Origin: JBBDJB01 sp040880125 | Lineage (GTDB): Bacteria > Planctomycetota > Planctomycetia > Pirellulales > JBBDJB01 | Reading direction: 5' to 3' | DNA length: 64,000 nt | Assembly: GCA_040880125.1 (NCBI GenBank) | Contig: JBBDJB010000012.1 | Coordinates: 112,964-176,963 of the forward strand | Part shown: positions 34,231-41,678 of the stretch, in pieces | How positions within the stretch are numbered: position 1 is the first letter of the stretch | How the letters are laid out: each line of letters opens with the position of its first letter | Position numbers and translations under genes: made by a program | The notes under the pieces: generated by a model | Told to the model about the DNA's origin: nothing | The model's database searches: none | Seen by the model: only the letters and a program-made list of their open reading frames with translations

Positions 34231-35016
34231 ATGCGACTTCGGATGGTGAAAACTACCGCACTTGTTGTACTTGCCGCGGTCGTCGCTGTGACGATCGTCC
34301 GCGCCGGACATGCTGCGCAACACGCCGGCGCCATTGGCGAGATGTCGAGATCACACCAATCTGCCGCGTACCCGCCGGGACAGAGCATCGCGGACCGCGC
34401 GCACTCCGCAGCCCGACACACGGTCTATCTTCAAGGCGATCAACCGACGGCCGCGAGCGAACAGCCCTCTGCACCGCCCGCATCCGATTCCGCTTCGACG
34501 CCATCGCGGCGGCTCCCACCGCCCGGTGATGCGCTCTCCGGTACGCCGCCACAGCGCGCGCTTGCCGGTGGGTTAGGAACACCCCGTGGTGGACTCCCAT
34601 CGCTGACGACGGCCTTGGCAGGGCTGGCGTTCGTGCTGGGGCTGTTTCTCCTGTTCGCCTGGGTGCTGAAGCGCAGCCTTCCTAAATCAGCGGCGCCGTT
34701 GCCTACCGAGGTCGTCGAAGTGCTCGGCCGCGTTCCATTGGCTGCGCGAAACTTCGCTCACCTGGTCCGCCTAGGCAATAAGCTCGTGCTGGTCTCCATC
34801 TCCTCCGCCGGCATCGAGGCCCTCTCCGAAATCACCGACCCGGCGGAAGTCGATCGGCTGGCGGGCATCTGCGAGCAATCTCGCCCCACCAGCAGCAGCC
34901 AGGCCTTCCGAGGAGTGCTGCAATCATTCGCCCGCGAAACTAGTGGCACGGATCCGCGAAGTGCGGGTCAGTTCGATGGTTTGCGAAGTCTTTCGCGGGA
35001 GGTGCGCGATGGCTGA
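34231..35016 (+). CDS. fliO: Flagellar export protein FliO, extended
   Basis: With the ATG at 34231 the protein has 261 residues (an in-frame ATG at 34186 would give 276). An N-terminal hydrophobic leader (TALVVLAAVVAVTIVRAGHA) is followed by a ~90-residue P/S/A-rich linker, then a second membrane helix (LTTALAGLAFVLGLFLLFAW), and the FliO domain VVEVLGRVPLAARNFAHLVRLGNKLVLVS. FliO assists assembly of the FliP pore. A long linker between leader and FliO domain is not usual. It overlaps fliP by 8 bases. Confidence 0.85.
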   Translation: MRLRMVKTTALVVLAAVVAVTIVRAGHAAQHAGAIGEMSRSHQSAAYPPGQSIADRAHSAARHTVYLQGDQPTAASEQPSAPPASDSASTPSRRLPPPGDALSGTPPQRALAGGLGTPRGGLPSLTTALAGLAFVLGLFLLFAWVLKRSLPKSAAPLPTEVVEVLGRVPLAARNFAHLVRLGNKLVLVSISSAGIEALSEITDPAEVDRLAGICEQSRPTSSSQAFRGVLQSFARETSGTDPRSAGQFDGLRSLSREVRDG

Positions 35017-35941
35017 GCACCAGGACAGACCGCAAAAGAACGGCCAAGCCGTACCGGCGACGACTCGATCTAATCGCACTTCGGGAATAGCAGTGAGCGC
35101 ACTGGTTGCGTTCATCGTGGTGGCCTGCTGTGGCTCGGCCGTGGCCCAAAACGCTACCGGGCCGGGCGGCTTGCTGGAGCTTCCAAGTGAGCTGGGCGGA
35201 CCGGACCAATGGACCAGCCGCGAGGGCCTCAGCTCCGCAATCCAGGTCATGCTCATGCTCACCGTGGTGAGCCTGGCCCCGGCGCTGCTGGTGATGACAA
35301 CTAGCTTCATCCGCATTGTCGTCGTGCTCGGGCTGCTGCGCCAGGCGCTCGGTACGCAGCAGCTTCCGCCAAGCCAGGTGATCACCTCGATCGCCCTGTT
35401 TATGACCTTCCTGATCATGTCGCCGGTCTGGTCGCAGGTGTATGAAAATGCCATCGAGCCATACTCCCACGGAGCCGTCAATCCTGATACCGGTCAGCCG
35501 ATGTCGCTCAGCGAGGCCTGGTCGGCCGGCATCGATCCGGTGCGGCGCTTCATGGGCGACCAGATCACACGAACTGGTAACCACGACGACGTCTACTTGT
35601 TCCTGAACTATATGCCGGACCAGCGCGATCCGCAAAGCGGCGAGTGGCCCGACTACGTCTATCACGGCGCCGCCGAGGATCAACGAAATGTCCCGCTGCA
35701 GGCTCTGCTGCCCGCGTTCATGCTCAGCGAGCTGAAGACGGCGTTTCTGATCGGCTTTCAGCTTTACCTTCCGTTTGTGATCCTCGACATCGTCGTCGCC
35801 AGCGTCACGATCTCAATGGGCATGCTGATGCTGCCGCCGGTACTAGTCTCGCTGCCGTTTAAGCTACTGCTGTTTGTGATGGTCGATGGCTGGCACCTGG
35901 TGGCCGGGATGCTAATGGAAAGCTTTCAGGGATTCACTTGA
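35009..35941 (+). CDS. fliP: Flagellar export gate protein FliP
   Basis: A 310-residue protein starting inside the end of fliO, with GGGAGGTG upstream of the ATG. A signal-like hydrophobic segment (SGIAVSALVAFIVVACCGSA) leads to the FliP body: VVSLAPALLVMTTSFIRIVVVLGLLRQALG (conserved M-x-T-x-F-x-R-x-x-V-V), PSQVITSIALFMTFLIMSPV and LPAFMLSELKTAFLIGFQLYLPFVILDIVVAS. It builds the pentameric entry of the export channel. A ~35-residue insertion lies between the second and third conserved blocks (TGNHDDVYLFLNYMPDQRDP), slightly longer than in E. coli. Confidence 0.95.
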   Translation: MAEHQDRPQKNGQAVPATTRSNRTSGIAVSALVAFIVVACCGSAVAQNATGPGGLLELPSELGGPDQWTSREGLSSAIQVMLMLTVVSLAPALLVMTTSFIRIVVVLGLLRQALGTQQLPPSQVITSIALFMTFLIMSPVWSQVYENAIEPYSHGAVNPDTGQPMSLSEAWSAGIDPVRRFMGDQITRTGNHDDVYLFLNYMPDQRDPQSGEWPDYVYHGAAEDQRNVPLQALLPAFMLSELKTAFLIGFQLYLPFVILDIVVASVTISMGMLMLPPVLVSLPFKLLLFVMVDGWHLVAGMLMESFQGFT

Positions 35942-36012
35942 TGAAGGCTTACCGAGTCGCTAGCAAATCGGGTTGATCTTCTGCAACTAGAAGCGAATGA
36001 AGTAGTTCCGCC

Positions 36013-36279
36013 ATGGATGCACACGATGCGATCGACCTGGGACGCGAAGCGATACTGGTCACCCTGCTAATCAGTTCACCCGTATTAGTAGCCGGGATGG
36101 TGGTGGGGCTGGGCGTGGGACTGTTGCAGGCGTTGACGCAGATCCAGGAGCAAACCGTGGCCTTCGTTCCGAAGATCGTGGCCATGGTGCTGACGCTGAG
36201 CCTGGTTCTGCCGTGGCTGATCGACCGCGTGGTGGAGTACTCCCGGGAGTTGATCGTAAACATTCCGGGTAGTCTGTAG
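36013..36279 (+). CDS. fliQ: Flagellar export gate protein FliQ
   Basis: An 88-residue protein with two helices: REAILVTLLISSPVLVAGMV and AMVLTLSLVLPWLIDRVVEY. The link GLGVGLLQALTQIQEQTVAF is the FliQ signature. Four copies complete the FliP/FliQ/FliR export gate. Start ATG at 36013, 71 bases after fliP. Confidence 0.94.
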   Translation: MDAHDAIDLGREAILVTLLISSPVLVAGMVVGLGVGLLQALTQIQEQTVAFVPKIVAMVLTLSLVLPWLIDRVVEYSRELIVNIPGSL

Positions 36280-36336
36280 TCGGGAACTGCACTGCCCGAC
36301 AACCGCGAGCGGATATCTACTGACCGCGTGTGATCG

Positions 36337-37164
36337 ATGCCCGACTTTTCTGCCATTTTGCCCTCAGAAAGCTTGCAATTTGTGCTGGAGGGTAGTTTTC
36401 TCATCTTCACGCTTGTGCTGGCGCGAGTCAGTGGCTTGGTGATGACGGCTCCCATCTATGGAACGCAGGATGTTCCGGTGCGGGTGCGGGCGCTGCTAGC
36501 CGTGGCGCTGGCGATGTTGATCGCGCCGCTGCACGTGGGCGGCTTTTCGATCCAGATCAATTCGCTCGTCGCCTACGCCGTGTTGATCGGTGGTGAGTTG
36601 ATCATCGGACTCGTACTGGGGATGGGCATCCGGATTCTCTTCTCGGGGATCCAAGTAGCCGGACAGATCATTGGTCAGATGAGCGGAATGGCGCTGGCCG
36701 ATGTGTTCAATCCCGGCTTCAACGAAAACGTGCCACTGTTTTCGCAGATCCTATACTTTGTGACGCTGGCCGTCTTCGTCCTAACCGGTGGGCATCGGCT
36801 GGTGATGGAGGCATTGCTCGACACATTCGCTGCCATGCCGCCCGGGCACGCGTCCTTTTCGGAACACATCGTCGAGGCGTTGATTTCCACGCTAGCGGAG
36901 AGCTTCTCTCTCGGCGTGCGTGCCGCGGCCCCGGTGATGACGGCTCTGTTGCTGGCGACCCTCGTGCTGGGACTGATCAGCCGCACGATGCCGCAACTGA
37001 ATATCATCGCCGTTGGCTTTGGCATCAACGCGCTGGTCACGTTTGGCGGGCTGTTCGTTTCACTCGGCGCGCTGGTCTGGATCTTTCAAGAACAGATCGA
37101 GCCGCTGCTGTCGCTGCTCTCCGGAGCTCTGGTCGGCACGCCCGTTGATCCGGGTGGAACGTAA
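36337..37164 (+). CDS. fliR: Flagellar export gate protein FliR
   Basis: A 275-residue protein with about six membrane helices. The start contains LVLARVSGLVMTAPIYGTQD and the conserved VRVRALLAVALAMLIAP; the middle has GMGIRILFSGIQVAGQIIGQMSGMALADVFNP, and the end LLLATLVLGLISRTMPQLNI (R-x-x-P-Q-x-N). It is the single FliR subunit of the export gate and adjoins flhB by 2 bases. Length is normal. Confidence 0.94.
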   Translation: MPDFSAILPSESLQFVLEGSFLIFTLVLARVSGLVMTAPIYGTQDVPVRVRALLAVALAMLIAPLHVGGFSIQINSLVAYAVLIGGELIIGLVLGMGIRILFSGIQVAGQIIGQMSGMALADVFNPGFNENVPLFSQILYFVTLAVFVLTGGHRLVMEALLDTFAAMPPGHASFSEHIVEALISTLAESFSLGVRAAAPVMTALLLATLVLGLISRTMPQLNIIAVGFGINALVTFGGLFVSLGALVWIFQEQIEPLLSLLSGALVGTPVDPGGT

Positions 37165-37166
37165 CA

Positions 37167-38252
37167 ATGGCCGAGCAATCCGGCGACAAATCGCACGATG
37201 CGACACCCTATCGCAGGCAACAGGCACGCGAGCAGGGGCAGGTGGCATACAGCCAGGACCTGGGCTCCGCAGTGCTGCTGCTGGTGGCTTTGCTGATCAT
37301 TATGATGCAGGGGCCCGACGCGGTTCGCTTTCTGATCGCGCTGATGCGGCGGCAACTCGGCGGAGATGCCGTGCTGGCAACCAACCGCGATGCGATCGTC
37401 GTGCAGTGGAATGGGCTGCTGGCTGGCTTAACCCAAGTGCTGCTCCCGTTCTTCGGTATGGTGCTCGTGGCGGCGGTGCTGTGTAGCGTGCTGCAGATCG
37501 GCTTTCTGTTTGTGCCCCAGCGCGTATCGCCCGATCTGGCACGCATCAGCCCGCTGAAGGGACTGGGCCGGCTGTTTTCCTTGACCAGCGCCGTGCGGCT
37601 GGGTTTCGGCTTGTTCAAAGTCGCGGTGATCGCAGCGGTGGTTGCGGCATGCCTCTACGACCGCTGGGAAGCGATACTCGCCACCGCCGCAATGCGACCA
37701 GTTCAGATTGCCGTCTTTCTCGCCGAACTTACGGTGTGGACCTGTCTGAAGATCGCCATGGCGCTGGTGGTGCTGGCGCTGCTCGACTACGGCTACCAGC
37801 GTTGGAAACATCAGCGCGATCTGCGGATGACGACGCAGGAAGTCCGCGAGGAGATGCGCAACCTGCACGGCGATCCGCAGATCCTTGCCCGGCGTCGTGC
37901 CGTGCAGCGACAACTGGCGCTGCATCGGCTTTCCGATACGGTGCCGAAGGCAGACGTCGTGGTGACCAATCCGACGGAGCTTGCCGTAGCGATCCAGTAT
38001 GTGCCGGACAAGATGGCGGCGCCTATTGTGCTGGCCAAGGGAGCCGGCGTGCTCGCCCAGCGGATCCGGCGGCTGGCGCTGGAGAACAACGTGCCCATCG
38101 TGGAGAAGAAGCCGCTGGCACAGGCCCTTTACCGCGACGTCGAGGTAAACCGCCCCATTCCGGACACGTTGTATGGGGCGGTGGCGGAAGTGCTGGCCTA
38201 CGTCTACCAGCTCAAGGGCAAACGAATGCCCGGCGGGTCGCAGGCGGCGTAA
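37167..38252 (+). CDS. flhB: Flagellar export switch protein FlhB
   Basis: A 361-residue protein. The start SHDATPYRRQQAREQGQVAYSQDL is the FlhB N-terminal cytoplasmic segment, followed by four membrane helices. The cytoplasmic domain has the self-cleavage motif NPTE in ADVVVTNPTELAVAIQY, and ends with PLAQALYRDVEVNRPIPDTLYGAVAEVLAYVY. Cleavage at Asn-Pro with FliK input changes export specificity from hook to filament. It is the last gene of the rightward flagellar run; the next gene to the right converges. Confidence 0.95.
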   Translation: MAEQSGDKSHDATPYRRQQAREQGQVAYSQDLGSAVLLLVALLIIMMQGPDAVRFLIALMRRQLGGDAVLATNRDAIVVQWNGLLAGLTQVLLPFFGMVLVAAVLCSVLQIGFLFVPQRVSPDLARISPLKGLGRLFSLTSAVRLGFGLFKVAVIAAVVAACLYDRWEAILATAAMRPVQIAVFLAELTVWTCLKIAMALVVLALLDYGYQRWKHQRDLRMTTQEVREEMRNLHGDPQILARRRAVQRQLALHRLSDTVPKADVVVTNPTELAVAIQYVPDKMAAPIVLAKGAGVLAQRIRRLALENNVPIVEKKPLAQALYRDVEVNRPIPDTLYGAVAEVLAYVYQLKGKRMPGGSQAA

Positions 38253-38272
38253 CAGCCAAGCCTGAAGCACAC

Positions 38273-39439
38273 CTACGTCTCGGCCAGTTGCGCGCTGTAG
38301 CCGTACTCACGGAGATAGTCGCCCCAGCGCTGCGTTAACATCGCTCGGGTCTCGGCGGGGATCTCATAGCGATTGGTGCGGTAGTCGCTGCGGTCCGCGA
38401 AGTAGCTTTCGATTCGCGGCGCCACCGCCTCAAAGGCGCCCAGGCCGAGTTGCTCGTAGATGCTTCGCATCTGGCCCAGCGGATCGGCGATCAAATCCTC
38501 GTAGCGCACCTCGCAGAGCTGGTCGTCGCCAATAGTGGATCGCTCTTTCCAGTACTTGCGGTACATGCGGTCGAAGCACTCCAGCACATAGGCCTGGGTC
38601 CGCTCCTCGCGAGTGACTTGCAGACCCTGCACCTGGTTGAGCGAGTGCCACATTCGCAATGTCGAAGCGAACAGGACATAGGGATCGCGGACAATGTGCA
38701 CGAACTTGGCGCCGGGAAATGTCTCTGCAAGCAGCTTGACACGCGCCGTATGCGTGGGTGACTTGAGGATCATCCGGCGAGGATCTCGCAACATTACGCG
38801 CCGCAAAAACCACTGCAGCGCGGCCCGCCACCGCGCGACCTGCTCTTCATTGACGTTTTCCAAGTCGAGATAATTGAGATATTGTGGCGGCCGGTTGGGA
38901 AAGGCCATCGTGCGGTACGTGGATGGAACACCGAGGCTGCACAGGGCAAACTCGTCCTCTTGGGGGCGGTCCCAACCGGCCGTCATGTTGTCCATCGGCC
39001 GGCGTTCCGGCAAAACGAAACCCAACCACCTCGCGACGAACCATTCGCTGATCAAAAAATGATGCGGCGCAAAGCACTGGTAGGTAGTGGGGTAGATATG
39101 TCGTTCGTCGAGCACCAGCAACTCGTGCAACAGCGTAGTCCCCGCACGCCAGTGCCCGATGATGAACAGTGGCGGCGGATCGATCTTCGTGCGCTCTGCT
39201 CGTCGTCGGAAGAACAGCTCTTGGACCGGCGCCAGCACCGAATTGAGCGTAGCAAATCCGGTGATGGCCACGCCCATCGGGATGCGTGACGGCGAAAAGG
39301 CAAAGCGGTTTTCGGCCAGCATCCCTAGCCATGTTCTCAGCCGCATGCCGTGCCAGAAGCGGGGCGACAGCAACGAGTAGCGATGAAAATCGCTGCTGGA
39401 CTTCGCACTTTTGGATTTCGAATCTGCCGAGGAGCTCAT
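38273..39439 (-). CDS. Sulfotransferase (Sulfotransf_3-like)
   Basis: A 388-residue PAPS-dependent sulfotransferase. The 5'-phosphosulfate loop is FIIGHWRAGTTLLHELLVLD (G-H-W-R-A-G-T-T, near residue 93), and the 3'-phosphate part is ILKSPTHTARVKLLAETFPGAKFVHIVRDPYVLF (K-S-P, R-D-P). It moves sulfate onto a hydroxyl, probably of a glycan or lipid; the acceptor is unknown. No signal peptide is apparent, though a hydrophobic region near residues 50-70 might touch the membrane. It ends head-on against flhB and lies 57 bases after the sulfatase on the same strand, so the two may be co-transcribed. Confidence 0.87.
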   Translation of the reverse strand: MSSSADSKSKSAKSSSDFHRYSLLSPRFWHGMRLRTWLGMLAENRFAFSPSRIPMGVAITGFATLNSVLAPVQELFFRRRAERTKIDPPPLFIIGHWRAGTTLLHELLVLDERHIYPTTYQCFAPHHFLISEWFVARWLGFVLPERRPMDNMTAGWDRPQEDEFALCSLGVPSTYRTMAFPNRPPQYLNYLDLENVNEEQVARWRAALQWFLRRVMLRDPRRMILKSPTHTARVKLLAETFPGAKFVHIVRDPYVLFASTLRMWHSLNQVQGLQVTREERTQAYVLECFDRMYRKYWKERSTIGDDQLCEVRYEDLIADPLGQMRSIYEQLGLGAFEAVAPRIESYFADRSDYRTNRYEIPAETRAMLTQRWGDYLREYGYSAQLAET

Positions 39440-39496
39440 AGTTGCGACATCGTCTGGCGGCTGGGGCGTAGAATCACATCTGGCAAGCAGGCAGAT

Positions 39497-40957
39497 TTAC
39501 AACTGGCCGACGGGCCGCAGTCCTTTGCCTCGCCGGTCAGTGTGCGAATCGCCCAGGTCCTGCCGGGCCTCTTCGGCCAGCGCGGTAAGCTTCTCGACGA
39601 CTTGGGGATGCTGTTCGGCAACGTCGTTCGTCTCGCCGACGTCGGCATCCAAGTCGTAAAGCGCCAACCCGGTGCGCTGCTGGGTATAACCGCCAGGCTG
39701 ACCATCGCTACCTGGCTCGCCGGTGAGGCTGCGATAGGCGTGCGGAAAGTGCAACTTCCACTTGCCCTGACGGACGGCATCCAGGCCGCGGTTCCAATAG
39801 TAGTAAAACTCGCGGTACGGCGACTCGGCCCCCGTTTCGCCGGACATCAACGGCCAGATATCATGCCCGTCGATTTTGCGGTCGCTGGGAACTTCCACGC
39901 CGGCCAGTCGGGCGAAGGTCGGCAACAGGTCCATGGTGGTGGTTAGCTCGTTGCAAACGGTGCCAGCGGGGATTTTACCCGGCCAACGCATCAGGCACGC
40001 CTCGCGCTGGCCGCCTTCCCAGGTCGTCCCTTTGCCTTCGCGCAGCGGTCCAGCGGAACCGGCGTGATTGCCGTAGGAGAGCCAAGGGCCGTTGTCGGAC
40101 GTGAACACTACCACCGTGTGCTCGTCGACTCCGGTACGCTCCAGCGTTGCCAGAATCTGGCCAACGCTCCAGTCGATCTCCATGATCACATCGCCGTACA
40201 GCCCCTGCTCGCTTTTGCCGCGAAACTTCTCGGACACATACAGCGGAACGTGCGGCATGCTGTGCGGTACGTACAGGAAGAACGGCTGCTCGCGGTTGTC
40301 TTCAATGAACTGCACCGCCCGCTCGGTGTACCACGTGGTGAGCTGGGTCTGGTCCGGGTTGTACTCGATAGTTTCCTCGCCTTCGATCAGCGGCAGATCG
40401 GGAAACGACCGGTTCGTGGGATGATGAGGCCACATATCGTTCGAGTACGGCAGGCCGAAGTAGCGATCGAAGCCGTGCCGCGTGGGCAGGAACTTCTTGC
40501 GGTGGCCGAGGTGCCACTTGCCGAAGATGGCCGTAGCGTAGTCGCGCTCTTTGAGCAACTCCGGGATGAGTAGCTCGTTATCGTGGATCCCGGTGGTCGC
40601 ATTCGGGCCGGGTGCTCCGAGGATGCCCACCCGCTGCGGGTAGCAGCCGGTCAGCAGGGCGGCACGTGACGCTCCGCAAACGGCCGCCGCCACGTGGAAG
40701 TCGGTGAACTTCATTCCCTCAGCGGCCATGCGGTCGAGATTCGGAGTTTCGAAGCCTTCCGCGCCGAAGCAGCCGACGTCGCCGTAGCCCTGGTCGTCGG
40801 TGAAGATGACCACGAAGTTCGGAGGGCGTTGCTCCGATTGTGCGTGAGCGGAAGCCGCCCAGGTCGCGGCGACAACCGCCGCAAGGAACCCCATCCCCAC
40901 TGCAACACGGCAAGCGGCGAATGATCTGAAACGTTGCTGAATAGAGCGTGAGTACAT
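39497..40957 (-). CDS. Exported sulfatase (type I, formylglycine-dependent)
   Basis: A 486-residue arylsulfatase-type enzyme. I use the ATG at 40957; a TTG at 41011 would add 18 residues. Residues ~18-40 form a signal peptide ending SAHAQ. Metal ligands are in FTDDQGYGDVGCFG (Asp54, Asp55), and the modification motif is AAVCGASRAALLTG with Cys94 as the residue to become formylglycine (C-x-A-x-R type). Further signs are FGKWHLGHRKKFLPTRHGFD and FTSDNGPWLSYGNHAG. It removes sulfate from a sulfated polysaccharide or glycan outside the cytoplasm. A matching modifying enzyme (FGE or anSME) is not in this window. Confidence 0.92.
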   Translation of the reverse strand: MYSRSIQQRFRSFAACRVAVGMGFLAAVVAATWAASAHAQSEQRPPNFVVIFTDDQGYGDVGCFGAEGFETPNLDRMAAEGMKFTDFHVAAAVCGASRAALLTGCYPQRVGILGAPGPNATTGIHDNELLIPELLKERDYATAIFGKWHLGHRKKFLPTRHGFDRYFGLPYSNDMWPHHPTNRSFPDLPLIEGEETIEYNPDQTQLTTWYTERAVQFIEDNREQPFFLYVPHSMPHVPLYVSEKFRGKSEQGLYGDVIMEIDWSVGQILATLERTGVDEHTVVVFTSDNGPWLSYGNHAGSAGPLREGKGTTWEGGQREACLMRWPGKIPAGTVCNELTTTMDLLPTFARLAGVEVPSDRKIDGHDIWPLMSGETGAESPYREFYYYWNRGLDAVRQGKWKLHFPHAYRSLTGEPGSDGQPGGYTQQRTGLALYDLDADVGETNDVAEQHPQVVEKLTALAEEARQDLGDSHTDRRGKGLRPVGQL

Positions 40958-41122
40958 CGCGTCAGGAGCCCCTTCGGGAGAATGAATCGCGGTGTGAAGC
41001 GCCTGCGTCAATCGAAGGCGTGACGTTGACTAGTATGACCGCCGCGCTTACTACGGTCAATTTTGCAGCATTGACGGAATCGGGGCGAGTTTGGCGCCGG
41101 TCGCAGCAGCCCCCTTGAAGCA

Positions 41123-41536
41123 CTACGAGGATCGCCTCAGCAGTCCCACGCCCAATACAAAGAGGGCCAGGGCGAGCAGAACTGCGCCTACGTAAGCGAG
41201 ATAGACAAGCCAGCTCGGCTGCGTGGCCGTGGGTGACAACATCGATAAGAAGAAGGCGACTGGGAGTAGGATGGCCGCAATCGGTGCGCCAAGTCGAACG
41301 AGCCATTTCCAGCCGGCTGACAGTGCTGCGTCGTCAACGTAGCGAAGGACGACGAGCGAGAGCAACAGAAAGACACCGGCGTGGGCGTGTCCCGCTCTCC
41401 AGAAATCCTGACGGAGCGGATTGGCAGCATACTGATGGTCAAACACCAAGAGAGAAAGCAGACCCACACCCCCGATGATGACGGTCGGATAGGTGATCAG
41501 CAGGATGCCAGCGATAACGCGGCTTTCCTTCTCCAT
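41123..41536 (-). CDS. Four-helix membrane protein of unknown function
   Basis: A 137-residue protein, ATG at 41536 with GGGAG about 11 bases upstream. Four hydrophobic stretches: VIAGILLITYPTVIIGGVGL, AGHAHAGVFLLLSLVVLRYV, WLVRLGAPIAAILLPVAFFL and WLVYLAYVGAVLLALALFVL. The pattern WRAGHAHAGV, with two histidines just before a helix, may bind a metal or haem, but this is a guess. No known family is recognised. It is followed by a short gap to the sulfatase gene on the same strand. Confidence 0.65.
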   Translation of the reverse strand: MEKESRVIAGILLITYPTVIIGGVGLLSLLVFDHQYAANPLRQDFWRAGHAHAGVFLLLSLVVLRYVDDAALSAGWKWLVRLGAPIAAILLPVAFFLSMLSPTATQPSWLVYLAYVGAVLLALALFVLGVGLLRRSS

Positions 41537-41678
41537 GCGACGATCTCCCGTTGCAGTTGTGCGGTGTCGTGGCAAACCGATTGCGCGAGTTCATCACCAC
41601 AAGTCGGATACTTACAATCTGCGAGCGACTGCCGCCTGCGGGAGAATAGCGATGTCTGTCCGGCCGCTGGGCCGCCTG

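Noticed and set aside
34939..34951. ACTAGTGGCACG inside fliO as another palindromic repeat copy
   Set aside because: Only the right-hand part matches, there is no left arm, and it lies in coding sequence.
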